Positions 5,976 to 14,594 of a DNA stretch of 28,336 nucleotides are shown piece by piece. Numbering within the stretch: the first letter of the stretch is position 1; each line of letters starts with the position of its first letter. The notes under the pieces are model-generated. The model had not been told where the DNA came from, searched no databases, and saw only the letters and a program-made list of their open reading frames with translations. The position numbers and the translations under genes were made by a program. The DNA is from JAZGER01 sp036480335 (GTDB lineage: Bacteria > Pseudomonadota > Gammaproteobacteria > DSM-19610). The DNA is taken from positions 1-28,336 of the forward strand of contig JAZGGH010000136.1 of assembly GCA_036480335.1 (NCBI GenBank), given 5' to 3'.

Positions 5976-7655
5976 ATGGCTAACGATCTCAACAAATACA
6001 GTTCCCGTATCACTCTCCCAAAATCTCAGGGGGCTTCTCAGGCCATGCTTTATGGTACCGGGCTGAAACCTGACGACATGGCAAAAGCTGAAGTGGGTAT
6101 TTCCAGTGTCTGGTGGGAAGGCAATACCTGCAATATGCACCTCAATGATCTGGCGGCAAAGGTCAAGGAAGGTGTGGTGGCCGCCGGTATGGTCGGCATG
6201 CGTTTCAATACCATTGGTGTCAGTGATGGTATTTCGATGGGTACCGATGGCATGAGCTATTCGCTGCAATCTCGCGACATTATTGCCGACTCGGTTGAAA
6301 CGGTAATGAATGCCCAATGGTATGACGCCAATATATCGATTCCCGGTTGTGACAAGAACATGCCGGGTGTGATGATTGCGATGGGGCGTATTAATCGGCC
6401 ATCACTGATGGTCTATGGCGGCACGATTAAACCCGGACATTGGCATGATCAGCCACTGGATATTGTTTCAGCATTCCAGAGTTACGGTGAGTATATTGCA
6501 GAAAAAATTTCTGAAGAGGAGCGTCAGGGTATTGTGCAGCATGCCTGTCCCGGAGCGGGTGCCTGTGGCGGTATGTATACCGCGAATACTATGGCGTCTG
6601 CGATCGAGGCGATGGGCATGAGCCTGCCCTACAGTTCTTCCGTGCCTGCTATGGATGCCGGTAAGCTGGATGAATGTTTGCGTGCTGGCGCGGCTATTCG
6701 ACATTTGCTTGAAAATGACATCAAGCCGCGCGACATCATGACCAGGACGGCTTTCGAGAATGCCATGGTCATTCTCATGGCGCTAGGGGGGTCGACGAAT
6801 GCTGTTTTGCATCTCATTGCCATGGCCAGAGCAGTGGATGTGGATTTGACCATTGATGACTTCCAGGCAGTGAGTGACCGTATCCCTTTCCTGGCTGACC
6901 TGAAACCCAGTGGCCGCTATGTCATGGAAGATCTGCATAATGTTGGCGGTATCCCGGCGGTGATGAAATATCTGCTGGAGCAGGATTTGTTGCAGGGAGA
7001 CTGTATGACCGTCACAGGAAAAACCCTGGCGGATAATCTTGCAGAGGTGCCCGGTTTAACCGCAGGCCAGGATGTATTCATGTCGGTGGATAAACCGATT
7101 AAGGCGTCCGGACATATCCAGATTCTCAAAGGTAATCTGGCACCGGGTGGATCGGTTGCCAAGATTACCGGTAAGGAAGGCCTGCATTTCAATGGGCCTG
7201 CGAGAGTCTATGATCGAGAAGAAGCCATGCTTGCGGGGCTGGAAAAGGGTGAAATCAGAAAAGGCGATGTCGTTGTTATTCGTTATGAAGGTCCGAAAGG
7301 CGGGCCAGGAATGCCGGAGATGCTGACGCCTACGTCGGCTATCATGGGTGCCGGTCTCGGCAATGATGTGGCTTTGATTACTGATGGACGTTTTTCAGGC
7401 GGGTCGCATGGTTTCATTATTGGTCATGTGGTGCCCGAAGCGCAGGAAGGTGGAGCGATTGCTCTGCTCAGGGATGGCGATAGTATTACCATTGACGCGG
7501 AGAGCAAAATTTTGAGTGTGGATATTTCTGCTGAGGAAATGGAGCGGCGTCGCCAATCATGGATAATGCCTGCCTATCAGGCAAAACGCGGTACTCTGTT
7601 CAAGTACATCCGCAATGTTAAAAGCGCATCTGAAGGCTGTGTGACCGATGAATAA
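5976..7655 (+). CDS. ilvD: dihydroxy-acid dehydratase
   Basis: This 559-residue enzyme makes 2-keto acids from 2,3-dihydroxy acids in valine, isoleucine and pantothenate synthesis. The iron-sulfur ligands are visible as C52 (GNTCNMH), C125 (PGCDKNMPG) and C197 (GACGGMYT), with the family motifs GRFSGGSHGFIIGHVVPEA and PTSAIMGAGLG near the C-terminus. Length is normal for the shorter ilvD branch. GGAG lies 11 bases before the ATG. It stands alone, with no other ilv genes beside it, directly downstream of the accessory stretch, and its codon use looks like the housekeeping genes that follow. Confidence 0.97.
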   Translation: MANDLNKYSSRITLPKSQGASQAMLYGTGLKPDDMAKAEVGISSVWWEGNTCNMHLNDLAAKVKEGVVAAGMVGMRFNTIGVSDGISMGTDGMSYSLQSRDIIADSVETVMNAQWYDANISIPGCDKNMPGVMIAMGRINRPSLMVYGGTIKPGHWHDQPLDIVSAFQSYGEYIAEKISEEERQGIVQHACPGAGACGGMYTANTMASAIEAMGMSLPYSSSVPAMDAGKLDECLRAGAAIRHLLENDIKPRDIMTRTAFENAMVILMALGGSTNAVLHLIAMARAVDVDLTIDDFQAVSDRIPFLADLKPSGRYVMEDLHNVGGIPAVMKYLLEQDLLQGDCMTVTGKTLADNLAEVPGLTAGQDVFMSVDKPIKASGHIQILKGNLAPGGSVAKITGKEGLHFNGPARVYDREEAMLAGLEKGEIRKGDVVVIRYEGPKGGPGMPEMLTPTSAIMGAGLGNDVALITDGRFSGGSHGFIIGHVVPEAQEGGAIALLRDGDSITIDAESKILSVDISAEEMERRRQSWIMPAYQAKRGTLFKYIRNVKSASEGCVTDE

Positions 7656-7753
7656 TCAGGCAATGAATATATTTTGTTAAATATTGATAAGAGTCCAGTG
7701 AATTAACGATTTTCAGGTAAATTTTTTGCCTAACTTGCCGAAAATACAGGTAA

Positions 7754-9769
7754 ATGTCTGACAGTAAATGGATGGCGATTGACAGAGCAGGTACCTGTAT
7801 GGAAGAAAAGGAAATGCACTCAAGGATTCGGAACCTTGAAATGGAGCTGGCGCAACGCCAGCTTGAGACTACGGTATTGCGCGAAGCTGCGGAATTAATT
7901 GGCTCCGGTTACGAACTGCATACAATCTATAACCGGGTTGCCGACCTGATTCGTGAAATCATAGATGCAGAAACCGTACTGATTCCGGTGCTTGATCAAA
8001 ACAGGCAGGAATATACCTATGTAGCAGCTTCAGGCGTCAATGCGGATGAACTTCGAGGTGAAACCCTGTCTACCAGTATTGGTATTTGCGGCTGGGTTAT
8101 GCAAAACATACGCCCCTGGTGGCGTGGAATGCATGAAGAGCTGAATACCTGCGAGCGAGCACTGGATGATGCCGAGGGAGCGGTTATCATTGTGCCGATG
8201 GCGGGTAAGCGAAAGCTGCTTGGCGGCATCGCTTGCATCAACAAGCGCAATAAAGTTGAGTTCAGTCGCCGCGATTTTGAATTGCTCACCCTGTTTGCCA
8301 GTCAGGCCAGCTTTGCGCTGGATAATGCGTTGTTTGTTGATGATCTGAATCGTGCCAATGCCAATGAACACGCAATACGCCTGAAGCTGGAAAAATCCAA
8401 CCGTCAACTTGTCAAGGCAAATGATGCCCTGACACACATGGCGCATTATGACCCGTTAACAGGGCTACCCAATCGATCACTGATTATTCAGCGGCTGCAA
8501 CAGTGTTTGCAGAAGGCCAGTTGTGATCATCTCCATTTTGCCCTGTTGATTGTTGATCTCGATCACTTCAAAAATGTGAATGACACGCTTGGCCATGAAA
8601 CGGGAGACCGTTTGTTAAAGGCTATTAGCCAGCGTTTTGCTAACGCTATCCGAGATATTGATATGATTGGTCGGCTGGGTGGTGACGAATTTGCGATTGT
8701 GGTTAGTGATGCCGGAAAAAAGCAGGCCGAGCTGATTGCCATGAAGTTGCAGGCGGCACTGACTGCACCGGTACGGATTGATGAACAACATTTTGCGATG
8801 GCTGCCAGTATGGGTATTGCGCTTTTTCCCGGGCATGCTTCAACGCCACAGTCTCTGATGAAGCGGGCAGATATTGCGATGTACAGTGCCAAACAGAACC
8901 ATGAAGATTATGTATTTTACCATCCGTCACTTGACCAGCATGACCCGGAAAAGCTGGCTCTGCTGAGTGATTTGAGCAAGGCCGTTGAAAACGACGCCTT
9001 TGATGTGTTTTTTCAACCGAAACTGGATTTCCACACGGGTCAGATCACCGGATTTGAAGCATTAGCGCGCTGGTTCCATCCTGAAAAGGGTTTTATTCCG
9101 CCCGATGTTTTTATTCCCCTGATCGAAAGCACGCATCAGATCAAGCCATTTACCCTGCAGATACTCGCTAAAGCACTCAAGGAATGCCTGCGGTTACGTT
9201 CGTTGGGATATAAGCTGGATGTGGCGGTTAACCTGTCCACACATAATATGCTTGATCCGCTGCTAACAGAGCAGATTGCCGAGTTGATGGGCCGCTATCG
9301 GGTCAAGCGGCATATGTTGACGCTGGAGATAACAGAATCGGCAATCATGAAAAATACGGATAGAGCCATGCAGGTGTTGTCCGAGTTTGAAAGCATGGGT
9401 ATCCAGTTGAGTATCGATGATTTTGGTACCGGCTATTCCTCACTGGGATATTTGCAGCGATTGTCAGTTCACCAGTTGAAAATTGATCGAACCTTTGTGG
9501 GTGATATGACCACAGATGAGAATAATTCGGCGATTGTTAAATCAACCATTGATCTGGCACATAACCTGGGTTTGACTACGGTTGCTGAAGGTATTGAAGA
9601 TGCTGAAACACTGGAGAAGCTCAGGCAAATGGGCTGTGATAGTGCCCAGGGTTATTACATCAGTCGCCCTTTGCCAGCGGATAAAGTGATGGCCTTTCTG
9701 AAGGCATGTCCGTGGCCAGCAAGTCTTCTGGATCAATCTTGCCTGCAGAAAGAGGGGGTTTGCGCCTAG
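7754..9769 (+). CDS. GAF-GGDEF-EAL cyclic-di-GMP enzyme
   Basis: This 671-residue protein may both make and break cyclic-di-GMP. After an N-terminal coiled coil (18-45), a GAF sensor domain spans about 45-195. The GGDEF domain has an intact GGDEF at 309-313 and a product-inhibition I-site RDID at 300-303, exactly five residues earlier. The EAL domain keeps EAL (435-437), the N of NLSTHN, LEITES, DDFGTG (555-560), KIDR and AEGIED, so phosphodiesterase activity is expected. There is no membrane segment or signal peptide, so it is cytosolic, and the GAF ligand is unknown. The TAG stop is part of a CTAG directly followed by a repeat-like CAGGCTGTT. It converges with the next gene. Confidence 0.93.
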   Translation: MSDSKWMAIDRAGTCMEEKEMHSRIRNLEMELAQRQLETTVLREAAELIGSGYELHTIYNRVADLIREIIDAETVLIPVLDQNRQEYTYVAASGVNADELRGETLSTSIGICGWVMQNIRPWWRGMHEELNTCERALDDAEGAVIIVPMAGKRKLLGGIACINKRNKVEFSRRDFELLTLFASQASFALDNALFVDDLNRANANEHAIRLKLEKSNRQLVKANDALTHMAHYDPLTGLPNRSLIIQRLQQCLQKASCDHLHFALLIVDLDHFKNVNDTLGHETGDRLLKAISQRFANAIRDIDMIGRLGGDEFAIVVSDAGKKQAELIAMKLQAALTAPVRIDEQHFAMAASMGIALFPGHASTPQSLMKRADIAMYSAKQNHEDYVFYHPSLDQHDPEKLALLSDLSKAVENDAFDVFFQPKLDFHTGQITGFEALARWFHPEKGFIPPDVFIPLIESTHQIKPFTLQILAKALKECLRLRSLGYKLDVAVNLSTHNMLDPLLTEQIAELMGRYRVKRHMLTLEITESAIMKNTDRAMQVLSEFESMGIQLSIDDFGTGYSSLGYLQRLSVHQLKIDRTFVGDMTTDENNSAIVKSTIDLAHNLGLTTVAEGIEDAETLEKLRQMGCDSAQGYYISRPLPADKVMAFLKACPWPASLLDQSCLQKEGVCA

Positions 9770-9778
9770 CAGGCTGTT
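9766..9778 (+). repeat. solo end of the MITE family at a stop codon
   Basis: CTAG (9766-9769) followed by CAGGCTGTT (9770-9778) equals the left flank and first nine bases of MITE copy B. No rest of the element follows. The TAG is the stop codon of the GGDEF-EAL gene, and the last bases overlap the stop codon of the convergent gene. It may be a remnant or a chance match. Confidence 0.4.
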
Positions 9779-10469
9779 AAAGCGTGTCCCAGCTTGAGCG
9801 TTTGCGCCAACGTATCCTCGGGATAATCAGTCCGATAATAATACCCAGAATGATGACGCCTGCACCCACCATGAACCAGTCGCGCCCGGTTCTGTCTCGT
9901 AAACCCACATTTTCCTGTTGCAATGTCTGGATCTGGCGTTCGTAAGACACCATATTCGTCTGCAGATGTTTGTTTTCCTGGTCCAGATTCACAGCATTGC
10001 CGGCCGTGCGTTTGAGGTCTTCCAGCTCCTTGCCAAGTTGTGTGTTTAGCTGGTTAAGATTGCTGCGCTCCTCGTCAATACCGCCTTTTTGCTGACGAAT
10101 CTCAGACAGTGATTTTTTCAGCTCGTTGTTTTCTTTTTGCAGTCGGGTCAGTTGTTGTTCAACATTGTCGAGACGATTGCGAGCTGCAGGCTGTTTCATC
10201 AGATAACGACTGATTACCCAGCCTTCAGTGCCTTTTCTGGTGGTTACCAGTGTGTAGCCATCGCTGGTTGTTTCCAGTACTTCAAGGGCGGTGCCACTCA
10301 CGAGGCTGCGTTTGATGCGAAACTCGTTGCCCTTGCCAGTGCGCATGACGATATCAAGTTTGTCGCTGACGTACAGGGTTTCTGCATAACTGGCATGGCC
10401 TGTTAAGCAAAAGAGTAGAATGAGAAGACGTTGGATTATCACTGGCTCAGGTTTTTTAATGGTCATCAA
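9777..10469 (-). CDS. TIGR04211-type SH3 domain protein, membrane anchored
   Basis: This 230-residue envelope protein has a signal peptide (1-29, ending ASYA), a bacterial SH3 domain (about 31-92, LYVSDKLDIVMRTGKGNEFR to EGWVISRYL), a long coiled coil (about 97-190, rich in Q, E, L and N), and a C-terminal membrane segment (about 199-218) followed by basic residues. This is the layout of the TIGR04211 family, of which E. coli YgiM is a member. The SH3 and coiled coil would lie in the periplasm. The role is not established; association with cell wall or envelope assembly is inferred from the fold. It is convergent with the GGDEF-EAL gene, seven bases away, and divergent from ampD. Confidence 0.88.
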   Translation of the reverse strand: MMTIKKPEPVIIQRLLILLFCLTGHASYAETLYVSDKLDIVMRTGKGNEFRIKRSLVSGTALEVLETTSDGYTLVTTRKGTEGWVISRYLMKQPAARNRLDNVEQQLTRLQKENNELKKSLSEIRQQKGGIDEERSNLNQLNTQLGKELEDLKRTAGNAVNLDQENKHLQTNMVSYERQIQTLQQENVGLRDRTGRDWFMVGAGVIILGIIIGLIIPRIRWRKRSSWDTL

Positions 10470-10568
10470 ATACTCGTCTGTTGTTAACTCGTCACTGCAG
10501 GTTATTGTAGCGGATCATTGAAATAACGTAATATTCTACATTGTAAGATGATGAGATGAAGGAAAAAT

Positions 10569-11129
10569 ATGAGCAGACATCTGTCTGATGACTGGCTGGA
10601 CAATGCCCATCGGGTTATTTCACCCAATTTTGATGACCGGCCTGAAGGTGAAACGGTTTCGCTGATTGTTGTGCATGGCATCAGTTTGCCGCCAGGTGAA
10701 TATGAGGGTAATCATATTGATGCATTTTTCACCAATTCACTGGATCCGGATGCGCATCCCTATTTCAGAGAGATTTGCGCGATGCAGGTTTCCAGTCACT
10801 TGCTGATCCGTCGTGATGGTGCGCTGGTACAGTATGTTCCGTTTGCTAAACGTGCCTGGCATGCAGGTGTATCCTGTTATCAGGGTTGTGACGCATGCAA
10901 TGACTTTTCGATTGGCATTGAGCTTGAAGGTCAGGATGATCAGGCTTATACCGATCGCCAGTATCAGGTACTGGCAGAAACCGTGTCTCATCTACGTCAG
11001 CAGTTTCCAGCAATCGAGGAAAATGCGCTTGTCGGCCACAGCGATATAGCACCCGGCCGTAAAACGGATCCTGGGCCAGCATTTAACTGGTTGCAGTTGA
11101 GCCGGTTACTTGCACAATCGGATGCATAA
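10569..11129 (+). CDS. ampD: 1,6-anhydro-N-acetylmuramyl-L-alanine amidase AmpD
   Basis: This 186-residue cytosolic zinc amidase removes the peptide from anhydro-muropeptides during cell wall recycling, which in many bacteria also keeps AmpR-dependent beta-lactamase off. Zinc ligands are H36 (VVHGIS), H157 (GHSDIAPG) and D167 (KTDPGP); K165 and the IGIELEG glutamates (118/120) complete the active site. The spacing matches Citrobacter AmpD (H34, H154, K162, D164). AAGGA precedes the ATG. It is followed after three bases by btuF, so the two probably share a transcript although their functions differ. Confidence 0.95.
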   Translation: MSRHLSDDWLDNAHRVISPNFDDRPEGETVSLIVVHGISLPPGEYEGNHIDAFFTNSLDPDAHPYFREICAMQVSSHLLIRRDGALVQYVPFAKRAWHAGVSCYQGCDACNDFSIGIELEGQDDQAYTDRQYQVLAETVSHLRQQFPAIEENALVGHSDIAPGRKTDPGPAFNWLQLSRLLAQSDA

Positions 11130-11132
11130 AAC

Positions 11133-12023
11133 TTGTTGAGCCTGATTGTTCGCCTTGCACTGTTGTTTTCCTGTGCTGTTTTTCCTGTTGGTGCCAGTAT
11201 TAACGTTGTTGATGATATGGGGAGGACAGTGTCCCTGTCGGCTCCTGCGCAACGCATTATCAGCCTGTCACCACATTTGACCGAGTTGCTGTTTGCTGCA
11301 GGTGCCGGTGATCGGGTTATTGCTGTTTCAGCTTATAGCGATTATCCCCGACAGGCTTTGACGCTGCCAAAGGTTGGTGGTGGGCGTGGCCTGAATATTG
11401 AACGGATCGTGTCATACAGGCCTGATCTGGTGGTTGCCTGGAAGAGTGGTAATCCGAATGCCCGTGTCCAACAATTGATTGACTTGGGGATCCCCGTTTT
11501 TTATTCTGAACCTGCCAGCATCGATGCCATTGCGACTACTTTGGAAAGATTGGGCCGCCTCGCAGCGTCTACTCAGGTAGCAAATGCTGCATCAAGGCGT
11601 TTCAGGAAACAGGTTGAGCGCTTGCGCCAGCGGTATCAGCAGCGTTCCGCACTTCGTGTTTTCTACCAGATCTGGGATCAACCCCTGATGACAGTGAATG
11701 GCAGACATGTGATTAGCGAATGGCTCGAAGTGTGTGGCGCCAGTAATATTTTTTCTGAGCTGTCAATGCTGGCACCCGCAGTCAGTCTGGAGTCTGTTGT
11801 AGTGGCTGATCCGGATGTGATTATCGCAGGCCGATACACAGCAACGCCAGACGGTCTGCATGGGATCTGGAGTAAGTGGTCACAGATGGTAGCGGTATTG
11901 TCTGGAAATTTGCTGACGCTGGATACTTCGGTGCTGAATCGTCAGGTACCCCGTGTGATAGACAGTGTTGATACCTTGTGTCAGCGGCTGGACGAAGCAC
12001 GGCAGGCGTTGCAAGAGCACTAG
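11133..12023 (+). CDS. btuF: cobalamin ABC transporter substrate-binding protein BtuF
   Basis: This 296-residue protein has a signal peptide (about 1-21, ending VGAS or nearby) and a type III periplasmic-binding fold with AQRIISLSPHLTELLFAAGAG, YSDYP and PDLVVAW, typical of BtuF-like proteins. It would bring vitamin B12 to a BtuCD permease; btuC and btuD lie 4.5 kb downstream on the other strand. An in-frame TAA (the ampD stop) lies six bases upstream, so the start must be the TTG at 11133 or the next TTG at 11136; there is no ATG near. The stop TAG is part of the CTAG flanking MITE copy B. A siderophore ligand is the main alternative. Confidence 0.85.
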   Translation: MLSLIVRLALLFSCAVFPVGASINVVDDMGRTVSLSAPAQRIISLSPHLTELLFAAGAGDRVIAVSAYSDYPRQALTLPKVGGGRGLNIERIVSYRPDLVVAWKSGNPNARVQQLIDLGIPVFYSEPASIDAIATTLERLGRLAASTQVANAASRRFRKQVERLRQRYQQRSALRVFYQIWDQPLMTVNGRHVISEWLEVCGASNIFSELSMLAPAVSLESVVVADPDVIIAGRYTATPDGLHGIWSKWSQMVAVLSGNLLTLDTSVLNRQVPRVIDSVDTLCQRLDEARQALQEH

Positions 12024-12163
12024 CAGGCTGTTGAAAAACCCTCATGCGGCACAATCCTGCGTTAAAAATCGGCTCAAAATGCTCATGTGCTGCGTGTACA
12101 CTGCGCTTTTTTCGCCAATTTTTGCCTTGTCTTGCGCTCGCCTGAGACTTTTTCAACAACCTG
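12024..12163 (+). repeat. MITE-like repeat, copy B (140 bp)
   Basis: This second full copy has inverted ends CAGGCTGTTGAAAAA (12024-12038) and TTTTTCAACAACCTG (12149-12163). Both sides carry CTAG (12020-12023 and 12164-12167), a plausible 4 bp target duplication of a palindromic site. The left CTAG includes the btuF stop codon. The inner sequence differs from copy A at only a few positions, which suggests recent spread. Confidence 0.9.
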
Positions 12164-12169
12164 CTAGAG

Positions 12170-12269
12170 CGGATATTGCACCTGACCATAATCAAATCAT
12201 GTAAGCTTTATTTTAACAGCCTGTTGATTAACTATTTGCTGATATACTAGCAAGATGGTGCAATATCCG
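12170..12269. repeat. 13 bp perfect inverted repeat bracketing 74 bases
   Basis: CGGATATTGCACC (12170-12182) and GGTGCAATATCCG (12257-12269) are perfect inverted copies. They bracket the AT-rich space between MITE copy B and the end of the adenosyltransferase gene. The inner part contains AACAGCCTGTTGA (12215-12227), which resembles a MITE end. This could be a second tiny element or a shared terminator for two convergent genes. Confidence 0.55.
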
Positions 12270-12271
12270 GG

Positions 12272-12823
12272 CTAGAGTCCCGGCTGCCAGAGGACATCCG
12301 GCTGTTTCGCCTGTCGATTAAATGTGCGGGACAGGACAAATAACAGATCGGATAACCTGTTCAGATATTTCAGGCTTTGCGGGTTTATTGTCTGTGAATT
12401 CTGCTGATTAAGATTCACAGCTTCGCTTTCGGCTCGCCGACAGACGCTTCTGGCCAGATGGCAAAAGGCTGCCGACTGACTTCCCCCTGGCAAAATAAAA
12501 TTTTTCAGTGGAGCAAGATCGGCGTTGCAATTGTCTAGCCATTCCTCAAGCTCGTTGACATGTTTTTCTGTGATGGCAATGCGATCGGGTATCGATAATT
12601 CTCCCCCCAGGTCGAAGAGTCGATGTTGAATTTTTGTCAGCATATCGTCTATTTCTTTGTTGTCAGACTGGTTGATCAGAATGCCAATCAGGCTGTTTGT
12701 TTCGTCGATGGCGCCTAGTGTTCTGATTCGCGCATCATTTTTTGCAACTCGGCTGCCATCGCCTAGCCCAGTCATTCCTTCGTCACCGGTGCGTGTGTAA
12801 ATCTTGCTGAGTCTGTTGCCCAT
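12272..12823 (-). CDS. PduO-type cob(I)alamin adenosyltransferase
   Basis: This 183-residue enzyme transfers the adenosyl group of ATP to cob(I)alamin, giving coenzyme B12. The N-terminal ATP-binding stretch TRTGDEGMTGLGDGSR (10-25), then IDETNS (39-44), FILPGGSQ (109-116), and the helix HLARSVCRRAE (122-132) are the PduO-family signatures, and YLNRLSDLLFVLSR near the end is also typical. It would act as a trimer in the cytosol. It converges with btuF, and together with btuF and the btuCD pair nearby gives local coverage of B12 uptake and activation. I looked for a cobalamin riboswitch (GCCACTG box) upstream and did not see one. Confidence 0.92.
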   Translation of the reverse strand: MGNRLSKIYTRTGDEGMTGLGDGSRVAKNDARIRTLGAIDETNSLIGILINQSDNKEIDDMLTKIQHRLFDLGGELSIPDRIAITEKHVNELEEWLDNCNADLAPLKNFILPGGSQSAAFCHLARSVCRRAESEAVNLNQQNSQTINPQSLKYLNRLSDLLFVLSRTFNRQAKQPDVLWQPGL

Positions 12824-13124
12824 AGAGTACTTACCCGTTGTTTGTTAACTATTGCTTACCATATTAAATGAATCAGTATATTAGGTAGAGCTTTGGATAA
12901 AAATAAGCAATAATACATGGATCATATGTTATGTTGTTAATTCGCAACACTGCGGCCTTTACGAATAATTTTTTATTGTTTTTAGTGATTTATCTTAAGC
13001 TCGGATGCTTTTGTCCGATATGAAACATATCCATCCCGGTGTGTCTTACAATTCAGTAGTGGATGGTAATGGATTTTAACAATTATGGAAATGTTGGTGC
13101 GATATATCGCAGCCCAAATAGATA
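12824..13124. other. 301-base intergenic region between divergent genes
   Basis: This AT-rich space separates the adenosyltransferase gene from the sugar-transferase gene. It holds a short TCGGA/TCCGA hairpin near 13001-13020 and a perfect 12 bp palindrome GCGATATATCGC at 13099-13110, 14 bases before the next start codon. Both could be regulatory. I see no RNA gene, riboswitch or further coding frame. Confidence 0.35.
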
Positions 13125-14579
13125 ATGCCACAAATATCTGATACAAAACTGATTCATACCCAGCAGCCGCTGGTAACACTGCTGGTTCGGGTGATGGACT
13201 CCTTCGTCATCGGTTTTTCATTAGTCCTGAATGGCTGGCTGCTCAACAGCCAATGGTCGAGAACCCACACTATTTATGTCCTGGTAGGCATTATCATGAT
13301 GCAGATAGTTGCGGAGTTTTTATCTACCTATCGGAACTGGCGCCTGGACAATACCCTGGTGCAGATGGGTGTGGTGGCTGCAAACTGGATAACTGCCTGT
13401 ATATTTCTCGGCCTGACGGCGATTTTATTTGAGCGGCCGTTTTATGACCTGAATTTCTCTGTAGCGATTAATTGGGTCATTGTTACGGCGATTCTGCTTG
13501 CCTTGAGTCGGCTTGCCGTAAAAATAGGCATTACCTGGTTACGCGGTCATGGACACAATACTCGTCGGGTAGCGATTGCCGGTGCGGGCCCACTCGCCGC
13601 ATATGTCATGAAGAAATTAAAAGGCAATGCCTGGATAGAGTACACCATGGAAGGTGTATACGATGATCGCATTCCTGGCAGTGAATCTGATAATGCTGCC
13701 AGTATGCGTAAGCGGGAAAGTATCGAGGGTATCGGTGAAAATCCTGATGTTGATGGCAATTTTGAAGACCTGTTCAAAATTGCCATGAATAATGAAATTG
13801 ATATCGTCTTCGTAGCTTTACCCATGCGCGCCGAGAATAAAATCCAGGCGATTACCCGCGAGCTTTCAGCGTCAACTGTTGCGACCTACATTGTTCCCGA
13901 TTTCTATTCGATAGAAACGCATTACACGCATCTGGTCGACATTAACGGTATGCCTGCGGTCAGTATTTACGAAAACCCCACGCGTGGTCTGAGAGGCGTA
14001 CTTAAACGCTTTGAAGATATTGTGCTGGTCAGTATTATCCTGCTGCTTTTTGCTATACCCATGCTCCTGATAGCTATGGGTGTAAAATTGACATCAAAGG
14101 GGCCTGTCTTTTTTCAGCAGCAACGCTACGGTCTGGATGGCAAGTCCATTAAGGTTTTGAAGTTCCGTTCCATGCGCGTGATGGATGATGGCGGTGTGGT
14201 CAAGCAGGCAACCAAGAATGATCCGCGTATCACTTTCTTCGGCGGTATTTTACGTAAGACATCACTGGATGAGTTGCCACAACTGTTTAACGTTTTGTTT
14301 GGCAGTATGTCGCTAGTTGGCCCACGACCGCATGCAGTTGCGCATAATGAAGAATACAGACAGCTAATCAACAGCTATATGCTGCGCCATAAAATCAAGC
14401 CGGGTATTACTGGCTGGGCCCAGATTAACGGTTTCCGTGGCGAGACGGAAACGCTGGACAAGATGGAAGGACGTGTGTTGTACGATATTGACTATATTCG
14501 CCACTGGTCGATCTTTCTGGATATCAAGATTCTTTTCCTGACGGCCTATAAAGGATTCATTAATAAGCAGGCTTATTAA
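13125..14579 (+). CDS. undecaprenyl-phosphate sugar phosphotransferase, WcaJ-like
   Basis: This 484-residue membrane enzyme would start an exopolysaccharide repeat unit by moving a sugar-1-phosphate, probably glucose, from a nucleotide sugar to undecaprenyl phosphate. It has four N-terminal membrane segments (about 20-40, 50-66, 84-101, 114-131), a Rossmann-like central region (VAIAGAGPLA at 149-158), a fifth membrane segment (about 300-320) and the catalytic polyprenyl transferase domain with KFRSM (346-350), DELPQLFNVLFGSMSLVGPRP (382-402) and KPGITGWAQINGFRG. This is the WcaJ/PssY layout. No glycosyltransferases or Wzx/Wzy genes are adjacent, so it is an orphan initiator here. The ribosome-binding site is weak. 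Confidence 0.9.
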   Translation: MPQISDTKLIHTQQPLVTLLVRVMDSFVIGFSLVLNGWLLNSQWSRTHTIYVLVGIIMMQIVAEFLSTYRNWRLDNTLVQMGVVAANWITACIFLGLTAILFERPFYDLNFSVAINWVIVTAILLALSRLAVKIGITWLRGHGHNTRRVAIAGAGPLAAYVMKKLKGNAWIEYTMEGVYDDRIPGSESDNAASMRKRESIEGIGENPDVDGNFEDLFKIAMNNEIDIVFVALPMRAENKIQAITRELSASTVATYIVPDFYSIETHYTHLVDINGMPAVSIYENPTRGLRGVLKRFEDIVLVSIILLLFAIPMLLIAMGVKLTSKGPVFFQQQRYGLDGKSIKVLKFRSMRVMDDGGVVKQATKNDPRITFFGGILRKTSLDELPQLFNVLFGSMSLVGPRPHAVAHNEEYRQLINSYMLRHKIKPGITGWAQINGFRGETETLDKMEGRVLYDIDYIRHWSIFLDIKILFLTAYKGFINKQAY

Positions 14580-14594
14580 TATTCAGGAGTCTTT

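Noticed and set aside
5952..6317. A 121-residue minus-strand frame
   Set aside because: It is antisense to ilvD and has a histidine/threonine-rich composition typical of shadows.
11965..12204. A 79-residue plus-strand frame over the end of btuF and the MITE
   Set aside because: It consists of the out-of-frame btuF end and the repeat, with no independent support.
12824..13000. Possible cobalamin riboswitch upstream of the adenosyltransferase gene
   Set aside because: No GCCACTG-type B12 box was seen on the right strand.
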